IMG/VR virus record: IMGVR_UViG_3300040751_001802
Location: 1-24,071 of that record
Length of the DNA: 24,071 bases
DNA from: a virus
Strand: one strand, 5' to 3'
Each line of letters begins with the position of its first letter. The first letter of the stretch is position 1. Positions 1 through 6,669 of this stretch are shown here, piece by piece. The position numbers and the translations under genes are program-made. The notes under the pieces are model-generated. The model had not been told where the DNA came from and did not search any database. It worked only from the letters and a program-made list of their open reading frames with translations.

Positions 1-764
1 ATGTATACCCAATATTTTGCAAACATTCGAGTAACATCAACGTCTTTACGTTTTTCTAGTTTCTTTGTCATAATAGTATCAGCCAATAGTGTAAATGCAC
101 CAGGCTCTCTATCATCACCAAACTTTTCATGTGTAGCAAATAGACCTGCTTCTTTTAAGTAGTCATTAATTTTAGCAGTGTCTTGCCAAACAGGATCGTC
201 GCTATTATCAACTTTAACACCATATACCATTTGTCGATATGTATCAATAAAGTCTAGTTTCTCTTTAGCATCACCATTAAGCAAAATAAAATTTCTACGA
301 ATTTCTAGTTTTTGCTTAACTGGATAAATGTTAACAGGAATCATTGTACCTGCTTGACGTTCACCAAATACTTTTGTAAGAATAATATAAAGTGCAATAC
401 TAGTGTGTTGCCCGTCCCAAGCAATATAGTTGTCGCCTTCTTTGTATACTTGAATAGGCATAACCATCGATTGACTAAAGTAATCTAAAATTTTTAGGAC
501 ATGACGCATATTGACTGGACGTTGCATTGTCGAATCAATTAGTATTTTACTAAAATCTACAGGAATTGCTTCAACTAGTTCCATATCATTAAATGAAGAC
601 CAGTTATCTTTGTTACGTCTTTTGAATTCTTCTACAGTTGCTTCTATATGAGATTCAAACTTGGGTGCAAGTTTAATTGCTTCTGTTATACGGGTTTGTA
701 GAGAGACAAAATTACTCTCTTTATGGGTATATTGTTCATTTACAATATCTGCGTGTTTACTCAT
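1..764 (-). CDS. ParB-fold-like protein, 3' end cut by window edge
   Basis: 254 codons are visible, read from ATG at 764 and running off position 1, so the C-terminus is missing. A purine-rich AGAGGA lies about 8 nt upstream of the start. Around residues 82-121 the layout resembles ParB N-terminal domain proteins: a QRPV segment, then a helix, a MPIQV strand and a WDGQHT box (residues 116-121) like the DG-x-HR box of ParB-type nucleotide-binding folds. No helix-turn-helix or signal peptide was recognised in the visible part. It has its own sigma70-like promoter at 821-848, suggesting early expression. Partition is unlikely in a lytic phage; phage ParB-fold proteins are often of unknown role. 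The fold assignment is by motif only and moderately uncertain. Confidence 0.6.
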   Translation of the reverse strand, partial: MSKHADIVNEQYTHKESNFVSLQTRITEAIKLAPKFESHIEATVEEFKRRNKDNWSSFNDMELVEAIPVDFSKILIDSTMQRPVNMRHVLKILDYFSQSMVMPIQVYKEGDNYIAWDGQHTSIALYIILTKVFGERQAGTMIPVNIYPVKQKLEIRRNFILLNGDAKEKLDFIDTYRQMVYGVKVDNSDDPVWQDTAKINDYLKEAGLFATHEKFGDDREPGAFTLLADTIMTKKLEKRKDVDVTRMFAKYWVY

Positions 765-820
765 CTTATATTCCTCTGTTAGCGGCATATCCAGCCTAAG
801 GTTTATTATCTTATAATACT

Positions 821-848
821 ATAATAGCATCTTTACTCAATGTGTCAA
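821..848 (-). promoter_or_regulatory. sigma70-type promoter for the ParB-like gene
   Basis: On the minus strand a perfect -35 TTGACA (843-848) is separated by 16 bp from a -10 TATTAT (821-826). TGC stands directly before the -10, an extended -10. It lies about 57 nt upstream of the start at 764. Confidence 0.8.
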
Positions 849-1021
849 TCAAAAAAGTTACCTAATATCCATACATATTTTGTATCGGATACTTGATCCC
901 ATCTTCCATCTTTCCAATTGGGCCACAAAATAGCACGATTGGCATCTTCCATTACATCTAATCCGTTTTCTGCTTCAGCAGTAAATGTTTTACCCATTGC
1001 TTCAAATGTAAATGTTTTCAT
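845..1021 (-). CDS. 58-aa conserved-looking small protein
   Basis: Small gene translated by hand: ATG at 1021, stop TGA at 845-847, 58 residues. GGAG lies about 5 nt before the start and a sigma70-type promoter is at 1052-1079. The protein is acidic and aromatic-rich, with a C-terminal half containing WPNWKDGRWDQVS and YVWILGNFFD. There is no signal peptide, membrane segment or recognised domain. Its stop lies on the -35 box of the next promoter (843-848), so it is probably a monocistronic early gene. Function unknown. Confidence 0.7.
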   Translation of the reverse strand: MKTFTFEAMGKTFTAEAENGLDVMEDANRAILWPNWKDGRWDQVSDTKYVWILGNFFD

Positions 1022-1051
1022 ATCTACTCCATTTGTTTAACTTACTCTTAT

Positions 1052-1079
1052 ATAATAGCATATCTGTCCTATTTGTCAA
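1052..1079 (-). promoter_or_regulatory. sigma70-type promoter for the 58-aa gene
   Basis: Minus-strand TTGACA (1074-1079), 16 bp, TATTAT (1052-1057), with TGC immediately before the -10. The architecture is the same as at 821-848. Confidence 0.82.
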
Positions 1080-1111
1080 CCTAAAAAGACGGGTTTTTTT
1101 TGCCTTTTTTT

Positions 1112-1120
1112 GGTAAATAC
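1112..1120 (+). promoter_or_regulatory. putative T4-type late promoter
   Basis: GGTAAATAC on the plus strand resembles the T4 late box TATAAATA. It sits about 30 nt upstream of the gene at 1151, which has its own GAGGA ribosome binding site. It is back-to-back with the minus-strand promoter at 1052-1079. Confidence 0.5.
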
Positions 1121-1150
1121 ACTGAAGGGCAGTTTTAACGAGGAAAACCG

Positions 1151-1570
1151 ATGGAATTGAAAAAAGTATTTACTTGGCTCCCTATTGCCCTTGCACTAAT
1201 AGGTTCTCTTTACACAGGTATAAATGTTGTATCCACATTAAACAACACTATTGCCTCCCATACTATACTTCTAAGTGAGCATACTCAAAGGATTGCATCA
1301 GTTGACGAAAAATATAGTATAGAGATAAAAAATCTAACACAAAAATACAACGAAGCACGTGAAGAACTTGTTATACAAATGACAGATACACAATCACGAA
1401 TTGCTGAAATTAGAGTTAAAGCAGAAGCCCTTAGAGATGGATCCTTCAAAATGGCAAGTCAGGCAGAGCTAAGAGCATTAGAAGAAAGTTATTACAAATT
1501 AAGTGATTCACTTAATCAACTCACGTATGATATTAAAGATTTAAAACGTGAACTGACAGGTGGTTACTAA
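1151..1570 (+). CDS. membrane-anchored coiled-coil protein (spanin-like topology)
   Basis: 139 aa with ATG at 1151 and GAGGA 8 nt upstream. Residues about 8-29 form one hydrophobic N-terminal segment (FTWLPIALALIGSLYTGINVV). The rest is a long charged helix with heptad-like spacing up to about residue 135, so the likely topology is N-in, with a periplasmic coiled coil. This is the general layout of inner-membrane spanins, but also of other phage membrane proteins, and sequence identity to a spanin cannot be shown here. It is followed almost without gap by a secreted protein, and both lie between a late-type promoter and a bidirectional terminator, so they form a two-gene late unit. Confidence 0.7.
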   Translation: MELKKVFTWLPIALALIGSLYTGINVVSTLNNTIASHTILLSEHTQRIASVDEKYSIEIKNLTQKYNEAREELVIQMTDTQSRIAEIRVKAEALRDGSFKMASQAELRALEESYYKLSDSLNQLTYDIKDLKRELTGGY

Positions 1571-1584
1571 TGGAGGTACTTAGG

Positions 1585-2097
1585 ATGGCACCAAATAAAT
1601 TTACTTTGTTGGTATTAGTATTACTTTTTCTATTTGCTATTTTAGTTAAACCTGCTAACGCAAGAAACGATTACTTAAACTCTGATCAACATTGCAGTGG
1701 CGCCGCATTAGAACCATATATCGAATATAGTCAAAACACTAATAGAGGTTCAGGATCAAACGTTAATAACGGATATGATGATGATAGAGCTACTATTGGT
1801 ATTAGATTTAGAATCCCATTACAAAGTACTTGTACAAAACGTTATAGAGGTATTGTAACAGAAAATGCCGCAATAAGACAGCAATTAGAATTGTTGAAAA
1901 TGTGTGGTAGATACAAAGGACTTGAACTAGGACCTGACTTTAAAGAACTTAAACAAAAATGTACTCAAGTATGGAAATCGGATGCATTAAAGAAAAAACA
2001 AGATGCTGAAGATGAAGAAATGAAAGATAAAAAAATTAAAGAACTAGAACGTAAGTTAAAAGCAAACGAAGATAAGAAAAACAACACACAAGATTAA
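1585..2097 (+). CDS. secreted periplasmic protein with charged C-terminal coil
   Basis: 170 aa from ATG 1585. I prefer this start because GGAGG (1572-1576) lies 8 nt upstream. An in-frame ATG at 1570, overlapping the previous stop as TAATG, would add five residues. Residues 1-26 are a clear signal peptide ending PANA, with cleavage expected before RNDYL. The mature part has a glycine/serine/asparagine-rich stretch, several cysteines and a strongly charged Lys/Glu helix at the C-terminus (about residues 130-165). There is no lipobox. Coupled to the coiled-coil membrane protein upstream, it could be its periplasmic or outer-membrane partner in lysis. That is inference; no family was recognised. 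Confidence 0.68.
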   Translation: MAPNKFTLLVLVLLFLFAILVKPANARNDYLNSDQHCSGAALEPYIEYSQNTNRGSGSNVNNGYDDDRATIGIRFRIPLQSTCTKRYRGIVTENAAIRQQLELLKMCGRYKGLELGPDFKELKQKCTQVWKSDALKKKQDAEDEEMKDKKIKELERKLKANEDKKNNTQD

Positions 2098-2109
2098 TAA
2101 CTCACAAAA

Positions 2110-2141
2110 AAACCCAGTACACTTAATTGTATACTGGGTTT
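2110..2141. terminator. bidirectional rho-independent terminator
   Basis: A 10-bp stem, AAACCCAGTA (2110-2119) with TACTGGGTTT (2132-2141), has a 12-nt loop. A T-rich run follows on the plus strand, and the A run at 2106-2112 becomes a T run on the minus strand. It sits exactly between two convergent genes ending at 2097 (+) and 2161 (-). Confidence 0.88.
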
Positions 2142-2160
2142 CTTTTTGGCTGTATTATAG

Positions 2161-2766
2161 TTAGAAACTAACAACTATTCCTAAAGCAAGTTCTCTATCT
2201 TCTAAGTCAAAGCTCTTTGAACGATCTTCAACAATAGATGCTTTTAAAAGCATAGATTGACTTACTGTAAATGTTGTTCCATACTCTAAATAAGAATTAT
2301 TCCTATTAAAGTCTAAAACATCATTACTTGTTGATTGCCAGTCGAAACCTGCTTCAACAAATGGTGTTAATGCACTGATAGATTTTTGTACTCCAATATA
2401 AGGAGAAGCAGTAACAGTTTCATCAGTTAAACTATCTCCCCATTTATACGCCAAACCTGCACCTGCATATGTTTCTGCAATAGGCTCAATATCAACACCA
2501 CCACCAATTGGCATGATTAATTCTTTTGATGCTTTCAATTGGTAATCATGTACACTACCGTTTTGAAAGAATTTGAGCTCACCGTTTACAACACCTAAAT
2601 CTTTTGCAATACCATATTCGTTTGCTCCAGTTTCTGGTGTTTTAATTGATATGGCATAACTGTCAGTAACTGCTACCAGTTCAATTGTACCATTATCATA
2701 ATTTTCTGCAAACGCCGATGTTGCCATCATTGTTAAAACAGAAACTAACATTAATATTTTTTTCAT
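2161..2766 (-). CDS. secreted outer-membrane beta-barrel-like protein
   Basis: 201 aa. Residues 1-20 are a typical signal peptide (Lys-Lys, hydrophobic core, ATSAFA cleavage site). The mature part has alternating strand-like segments with aromatic ends (YAGAGLAYKWG, ASPYIGVQKS, TPFVEAGFDWQ, LEYGTTFTVSQ). It ends in GIVVSF, a C-terminal phenylalanine as in barrel proteins handled by the BAM machinery. About 8 strands would fit. SD-like AAGGATAA lies upstream of ATG 2766. Phage-encoded outer-membrane proteins can block superinfection or alter receptors; that role here is inference. It could also be a periplasmic beta-rich protein. It sits between a terminator (downstream) and a hairpin (upstream), so it appears to be its own transcript. 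Confidence 0.68.
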   Translation of the reverse strand: MKKILMLVSVLTMMATSAFAENYDNGTIELVAVTDSYAISIKTPETGANEYGIAKDLGVVNGELKFFQNGSVHDYQLKASKELIMPIGGGVDIEPIAETYAGAGLAYKWGDSLTDETVTASPYIGVQKSISALTPFVEAGFDWQSTSNDVLDFNRNNSYLEYGTTFTVSQSMLLKASIVEDRSKSFDLEDRELALGIVVSF

Positions 2767-2836
2767 TATTATTATCCTTATTAAATAAAAAAATATAACG
2801 CAATTACACTTATTGTAATCACTATATCACAACTAA

Positions 2837-2854
2837 AGACACCTATCGGTGTCT
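2837..2854 (-). terminator. hairpin after the clamp loader gene, possible weak terminator
   Basis: AGACACC (2837-2843) pairs perfectly with GGTGTCT (2848-2854) around a 4-nt loop. On the minus strand it is followed only by TTTAG, so the U-tract is poor. It lies between the clamp loader stop and the barrel-like gene. Confidence 0.45.
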
Positions 2855-2886
2855 CGAGTTATATTTCTTACAGGTTGTGTCTTAGA

Positions 2887-3804
2887 TTAAATCTGAGATA
2901 GTTCAACCAATGTTGCTGAAAGATTGATCTCAGGGTCACTTACTAAACTGTGATTTACTAAACCAGTTCGTATTGTTAGGATCGCCTTGTCTTGTCCTTC
3001 TTCGGTGTCACTCCATAGTTCCAAATTATCATACATCCAACGGAATAAATCTTCCATTTCGTCTGCTCTTACTTGACTAGTTAATAGTTTTCTTGCTTCT
3101 CGAATTTTACCTTCTTTAAACAAGTCTACCATTGCCAGTTTGTAATCAGCAGTAGTATTTTCACTCTCCTTTGGACTCTGTAGCTCACCATCCACAGTAT
3201 TCATTTGACATAAGTTTAAACTCTTACGCAAATCTGGATATGTGGCTTTAACGTAACTATCTAAAACATCTAATTCAAACTTTACATTTTCATCAATAAG
3301 AACTTTGGCAATTCTTGCCGTAAATTCTGTTGTGTCAATTTTTTCAATATGAAATCCTTGACAACGACTATGTAATGCTGGAATTACCCGATTTGGATAA
3401 TTACACGTTAAAACAAATCTAGCAGTACTGGCATATGTTTCCATAACACCACGTAATGCCGCTTGTCCATTTGGACTAATATAGTCCGCTTCATCTAGTA
3501 GTACAATCTTAAACTCTCCAAAAGGCATTGTTTGTACAAAGCCAGTTATTTTATCTCTAATTGTGTCTACTGAATTTTCTCTACTAGCATTTATTTCTAG
3601 TACATCATATTCATCGATGCCTAGTTCATTAATAAGAATCTTTGCTAGTGTGGTTTTGCCAACGCCAGGTGCTCCGCTGAAAAGCAGGTGCGGTATGGCG
3701 CCAGACAAAACCCAAGATTCTACTTGTTTCTTTTGTGCTTCATCACGAAACACATAATCCCCTACAGAAGAGGGTCTATACTTTTCAGTCCATAGTTCTT
3801 TCAT
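2887..3804 (-). CDS. 44: sliding-clamp loader subunit (T4 gp44 / RFC small-subunit type)
   Basis: 305 aa AAA+ ATPase that loads the sliding clamp on primer-template DNA in the phage replisome. Visible motifs: the WTEKYRPSSVGD start typical of RFC/gp44 proteins (5-16), Walker A GAPGVGKTT (44-52), Walker B with DEAD box IVLLDEAD (100-107), sensor 1 LTCNYP (132-137) and the SRC motif (146-148, HSRCQG). Length fits T4 gp44 (about 320 aa). The C-terminal helical collar is intact. It has its own sigma70-type promoter at 3834-3862 and a weak AAGGT ribosome site. The T4 partners gp45 and gp62 are not in the window. Confidence 0.95.
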   Translation of the reverse strand: MKELWTEKYRPSSVGDYVFRDEAQKKQVESWVLSGAIPHLLFSGAPGVGKTTLAKILINELGIDEYDVLEINASRENSVDTIRDKITGFVQTMPFGEFKIVLLDEADYISPNGQAALRGVMETYASTARFVLTCNYPNRVIPALHSRCQGFHIEKIDTTEFTARIAKVLIDENVKFELDVLDSYVKATYPDLRKSLNLCQMNTVDGELQSPKESENTTADYKLAMVDLFKEGKIREARKLLTSQVRADEMEDLFRWMYDNLELWSDTEEGQDKAILTIRTGLVNHSLVSDPEINLSATLVELSQI

Positions 3805-3833
3805 TGAGCACCTTTTTTAAGTAGTTTAATTAT

Positions 3834-3862
3834 ATTATATACAATCAAAGTATCAAAGTCAA
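3834..3862 (-). promoter_or_regulatory. sigma70-type promoter for the clamp loader
   Basis: Minus-strand TTGACT (3857-3862), 17 bp, TATAAT (3834-3839). It lies in the short gap between the paralogous pair and the clamp loader gene. Confidence 0.85.
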
Positions 3863-3868
3863 GAACTA

Positions 3869-4138
3869 TTATATGATTTCTTCGCTAATTTTAGTTGCAG
3901 TCCAAGTCTTTGCAGAATCGGAGTTACTAATCATTGGAAAATAAGCATCATAACGAGCCTGGTCTGCGAAAATTACTGTTCTTCTAAATCCATTTTTAGC
4001 AGGTAATAATTCAAAATCGACCGAAACTGTGTTTGGTCCTCCTGATCCTACTAGTCCATGTTCTAAAATAAACTCTTCTAGATTTTCGTATGTATTTCCG
4101 TTTTTTGTAACAATGTCTGCAACGTGTCTAATAGCCAT
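3869..4138 (-). CDS. small protein, copy A of a tandem paralogous pair
   Basis: 89 aa, starting MAIRHVADI, with no signal peptide or membrane segment. It is a clear paralogue of the next gene upstream (4153-4413). Both share MAIRH at the N-terminus, a TY..(8)..EHG..GS block, FEL, the core G-RRT-IF-D and a YFP/FFP motif followed by T-TKI near the C-terminus. No catalytic motif stands out, and no known family was recognised. The two genes are 14 nt apart and probably cotranscribed from the late-type promoter at 4488-4497, suggesting a late, possibly virion-associated or assembly role (inference). Confidence 0.75.
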   Translation of the reverse strand: MAIRHVADIVTKNGNTYENLEEFILEHGLVGSGGPNTVSVDFELLPAKNGFRRTVIFADQARYDAYFPMISNSDSAKTWTATKISEEII

Positions 4139-4152
4139 TTAATCAAACCCTA

Positions 4153-4413
4153 TTATATAGTTACTTTTTCGATTTTAGTTACTGTAAAAGCCTTGTCCGT
4201 ACTATTTGGGAAGAAAGCCTGAAATTGGGTTTCATCTTCAAATATAATTGTTCTACGACAGCCTTTGCCATCTGCGTGTAATTCAAAGTTAATTGAAGTA
4301 CAACCAGTGTTGTTTGAACCACATGGGCCGTGCTCAGCGTACCAAGCCGCCATGTCTGCGTATGTTGATGTTGAATCGTTTGCATCTAAATCAGATATAT
4401 GTCTAATTGCCAT
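4153..4413 (-). CDS. small protein, copy B of a tandem paralogous pair
   Basis: 86 aa, ATG 4413 with AGGAG about 9 nt upstream. It is a paralogue of 3869-4138: same MAIRH start, same EHG..GS, FEL, RRTIIFED and FFP positions. It contains three cysteines (in PCGS, TGC and GCRR) that copy A lacks, so the copies have diverged and may not be interchangeable. Function unknown. The leader upstream carries an inverted repeat (4470-4486) next to a late-type promoter. Confidence 0.75.
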   Translation of the reverse strand: MAIRHISDLDANDSTSTYADMAAWYAEHGPCGSNNTGCTSINFELHADGKGCRRTIIFEDETQFQAFFPNSTDKAFTVTKIEKVTI

Positions 4414-4469
4414 TTTATTTTCTCCTAAGATCCTTCCAGTATTACTACCTCGAGGCGTATAGTTTAATT

Positions 4470-4486
4470 ATGTACATTTTGTACAT
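4470..4486. promoter_or_regulatory. perfect 7-bp inverted repeat in the leader of the paralogous pair
   Basis: ATGTACA and TGTACAT flank TTT. It lies directly downstream of the minus-strand late-type box at 4488-4497, roughly where transcription would start. It could be an operator or a 5' leader hairpin. Confidence 0.35.
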
Positions 4487-4487
4487 T

Positions 4488-4497
4488 ACTATTTATC
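4488..4497 (-). promoter_or_regulatory. putative late promoter for the paralogous pair
   Basis: GATAAATAGT on the minus strand matches the TATAAATA-like late box. It overlaps the last codons of the co-chaperonin gene. Confidence 0.5.
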
Positions 4498-4854
4498 GGA
4501 AAAGTCACTTTGATCCTCATCAGATACTAGTAATATGGAGTCTTTATCTACTTTACGAATTTTAAAGGTATTTCCTTCATTGTCTTCAATTTGTACACCA
4601 CGTGTCCATCTACCATGTTCAACATAAATCCATTGTCCTGGTTTTACGTCTGTTTGTTTTGAACCAACTGCATAAACTTCAGCCCATCGTGGTCGAACGC
4701 CGTCGCTTGTTCCATCATCACTTCGTAAGATAATTCCGCCGGCTGTTACTCTTTCTTCGAAGTTCATGTCTTTAACTAGAACGTTATCATGCAATGCTTT
4801 TACACTATTTGCTTTATAAGTTCCTTCGTATGAGGGTTTATGATTTACTTGCAT
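4489..4854 (-). CDS. GroES-type co-chaperonin (T4 gp31-like)
   Basis: 121 aa. The GroES fold layout is visible: LHDNVLVKDMNFEERVTAGGII (about residues 21-42; the loop RVTAGGII is the GroES/gp31-type GroEL-binding mobile loop with its hydrophobic tripeptide), then a WAEVYAVG strand, VKPGQWIYVEHGRW and a closing IRKVDKDSILL. GroES proteins cap GroEL and control the folding chamber; T4 gp31 replaces host GroES to fold the major capsid protein. No chaperonin gene is present, so it should work with host GroEL. The protein has an extra N-terminal tail of about 17 residues and an acidic C-terminus compared with bacterial GroES. It starts 1 nt inside the stop of the upstream 180-aa gene. Confidence 0.85.
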   Translation of the reverse strand: MQVNHKPSYEGTYKANSVKALHDNVLVKDMNFEERVTAGGIILRSDDGTSDGVRPRWAEVYAVGSKQTDVKPGQWIYVEHGRWTRGVQIEDNEGNTFKIRKVDKDSILLVSDEDQSDFSDK

Positions 4855-5396
4855 TATATTCTCTTAATACCTTTTTTTGCTCTTGCTTGTTGCTTAGGTG
4901 TTTGTTCTAAAGGAACACTCACTGACTTAGGTGATGCTAGTGCATCTGCAATACCTTTAGTTGATGATTTTACATCTTCTGGTCTTACAAAATTACCATC
5001 TTCATCTTCTACCCATTCTTCTTTTGTTGATTCTGCTACTGGTTCATCTAGTGGACCTGCAGGATCATCTTCAACGATTTTATTTGCTTCTGGTGTAGGT
5101 GCTGGAGGAGTTTCATGAACTGGTGCAGGTTGTTGTGCCTGTACTGGTTGTTCAACATTCTCCATATTAGGATCTCTAGGCATACTTTCTTCTTTTGGTA
5201 TGATAGAATTAGTTACTGCATAATGCTCTTTCATAACTTCTTCTCTAGTCCTAACAATTTTACCACCTTGTCCAAGTTGGTCTCCACGAGCATTTACACT
5301 CATGTTGCCTACTGCAATAACTGTTTCGTTTTGCAAAGACAATGTCTCGATATCAACTTGCTTACCGTTAGCAGTTCTATATGTCTTATTTGCCAT
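4854..5396 (-). CDS. 180-aa protein with disordered Pro/Glu-rich middle
   Basis: The N-terminal 50 residues look folded: ANKTYRTANGKQVDIETLSL, then VIAVGNMSVNARGDQLG. Residues about 70-130 are rich in Pro, Gln, Glu and Ala and probably disordered. The C-terminus is basic (KKQARAKKGIKRI-like). No signal peptide or membrane segment. It follows the late-type box GATAAATAATAG (5421-5432) and overlaps the co-chaperonin gene by 1 nt, so the two are likely co-expressed late. A head/assembly role is suggested only by this pairing. Function unknown. Confidence 0.7.
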   Translation of the reverse strand: MANKTYRTANGKQVDIETLSLQNETVIAVGNMSVNARGDQLGQGGKIVRTREEVMKEHYAVTNSIIPKEESMPRDPNMENVEQPVQAQQPAPVHETPPAPTPEANKIVEDDPAGPLDEPVAESTKEEWVEDEDGNFVRPEDVKSSTKGIADALASPKSVSVPLEQTPKQQARAKKGIKRI

Positions 5397-5420
5397 TATA
5401 TTTCTCCGAGTTATATACTA

Positions 5421-5432
5421 CTATTATTTATC
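5421..5432 (-). promoter_or_regulatory. putative late promoter upstream of the 180-aa/co-chaperonin unit
   Basis: GATAAATAATAG on the minus strand, about 25 nt upstream of the start at 5396. The identical 12-mer occurs at 15701-15712 before a structural gene. Confidence 0.6.
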
Positions 5433-5940
5433 TAAGGAATTCACCCACATCTAAATCATAGTACATACTATTAACTTTGTGTACCCCTAATTTGTATAAA
5501 ACAAAACTTGAAACACTAGAACCACGTCCTAGTCCCATTACAATATTGTTTTTCTTCATAGTTTCCACAAAATATTTTAAAAACTTTAATAGATTTAGTA
5601 AATTTCTTTCTTGATACAAAAGAAGTTCTGCACCGACTCTTTGTAACTCTGCGTCATTATCACATTGTTCTAATAGCCATTTACATATGTCTAATTCTTC
5701 ATATTCTTTTGGCATATTCCATTGACTTTGATTTTCTTTATCAAAATCTTCTACAGAAATGCTTGGCTTTTCTATCGAGTGTAATCTTGGCCCATCACTA
5801 TAAAGTCTATCTGCACTTTTATTATAAGTCTCTGGATCAGTTACATTAAATTTACTAATGTCTAATTTAGGATTCTTATAAAGTTCTTCAAATAACTCTA
5901 ATTCATTATGATATACGATGCCGTATTCGTCAGTGTGCAT
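5428..5940 (-). CDS. DnaE (DNA polymerase III alpha)-like fragment lacking the catalytic aspartates
   Basis: 170 aa from ATG 5940. An in-frame ATG at 5952 would leave only a few nucleotides behind the promoter at 5963-5992, while 5940 has GGAAAG 5 nt upstream. The last ~65 residues match the part of bacterial PolIII alpha that leads into the palm: YQERNLLNLLKFLKYFV, then NNIVMGLGRGSSVSSFVLY with GRGSS at 138-142, then YYDLDVGEFLR (E. coli: GPGRGS..SLVAY..LFERFLN). The protein stops exactly before the PDFDVDF motif that carries catalytic Asp residues, so it cannot be a polymerase by itself. There is no PHP domain. It may be a reused nucleotide-binding domain or a relic. The homology is by eye but the motif order is convincing. 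Confidence 0.65.
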   Translation of the reverse strand: MHTDEYGIVYHNELELFEELYKNPKLDISKFNVTDPETYNKSADRLYSDGPRLHSIEKPSISVEDFDKENQSQWNMPKEYEELDICKWLLEQCDNDAELQRVGAELLLYQERNLLNLLKFLKYFVETMKKNNIVMGLGRGSSVSSFVLYKLGVHKVNSMYYDLDVGEFLR

Positions 5941-5962
5941 ATTTCTTTCCATATTATTGTAT

Positions 5963-5992
5963 ATTATACAACATATGAAGGCTAGTTGTCAA
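5963..5992 (-). promoter_or_regulatory. sigma70-type promoter for the DnaE-like gene
   Basis: Minus-strand TTGACA (5987-5992), 18 bp, TATAAT (5963-5968). The -35 lies inside the 3' end of the 77-aa gene. Confidence 0.75.
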
Positions 5993-6215
5993 GTATATTG
6001 TTCTTTTCTTTTTTATCTAACTGTGCTTGGCCCTGTTTAGCCCATCTACGTTCTTGTTCTGCATTTGCTTCAGACAACATAACGTTTAACTGCAATATTG
6101 CTTGATTATTGCCCGTAGTATAAAAGAATTTCATTCTTTTGTGTAAATTACTAATACGTTCAACTAAATCATCATCTTTTAGTTTAGATAAATCATCGCT
6201 TCTTGGATCATACAT
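5982..6215 (-). CDS. 77-aa charged helical protein
   Basis: Starts MYDPRSDDLSKLKDDDLVER; mostly helical and highly charged, without membrane segment or signal. It overlaps the RpiB-like gene by 8 nt, so translation is probably coupled. AGGGA lies about 11 nt upstream. The central part, with a helix breaker at TTGNNQ between two amphipathic helices, suggests a small helical hairpin. Function unknown. Confidence 0.65.
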   Translation of the reverse strand: MYDPRSDDLSKLKDDDLVERISNLHKRMKFFYTTGNNQAILQLNVMLSEANAEQERRWAKQGQAQLDKKEKNNILDN

Positions 6216-6669
6216 TTCGCAATTTCCCTAATCTTTTTTCGTGTCTGCCGCCTTCAAACTTTGTATTAAAAAATGCTTTAACAATGTCTTTAGCATCTGT
6301 AATTTTAACAAAGTCTGCTCCTAAACATAATACATTTATATTGTTATGTTTTCGAGCCATTACTGCGTCTTTCACTGTTCTACAATTTGCCGCTCTGATA
6401 TGAGGATATCTGTTTGCCGCAATAGTTACACCAAACCCAGAACCGCATACTAGAATACCATGTGTTTGATGCTCCATATTATTTGCTACTTCACTTACAA
6501 TATCTGGGTAATCAACAGATTTATCATCATATGCTCCTACGTCGATTAACACACTAATGTTAAATTTTGTAGGCTCTTCATCTGTATTGGGTGCTACATA
6601 ATCATATATATAGTTTTTAAGTTTTATACCTCTGTGGTCACTTCCGATTGCTAAACTAACGTCTTCCAT
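6208..6669 (-). CDS. rpiB: RpiB/LacAB-type sugar-phosphate isomerase (ribose-5-phosphate isomerase B)
   Basis: 153 aa, the usual RpiB size. Motifs in order: IGSDHRG (8-14, phosphate/substrate site Asp-His), DYPD (53-56), GILVCGSGFG (71-80) with the catalytic Cys75, ARKHNNINVLCLGA with His108 (equivalent to the ring-opening His), and FEGGRHEKRL near the C-terminus. The position after CG is Ser77 where E. coli RpiB has Thr. RpiB interconverts ribulose-5-phosphate and ribose-5-phosphate. In this transcript the PRPP synthetase upstream would use the product. ATG 6669 has AAGGAG upstream, with a spacing of 11 nt that contains a TAAATACTATT late-like string. LacAB-type substrate preference cannot be excluded. 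Confidence 0.88.
   Translation of the reverse strand: MEDVSLAIGSDHRGIKLKNYIYDYVAPNTDEEPTKFNISVLIDVGAYDDKSVDYPDIVSEVANNMEHQTHGILVCGSGFGVTIAANRYPHIRAANCRTVKDAVMARKHNNINVLCLGADFVKITDAKDIVKAFFNTKFEGGRHEKRLGKLRNV

Noticed and set aside
1086-1112. T-rich run resembling a terminator tail
   Set aside because: No stem of meaningful length precedes it on either strand.
2767-2830. Sigma70 promoter for the barrel-like gene
   Set aside because: Only a weak TATATT/TTGTGA pair with poor spacing; I could not support it at the level of the others.
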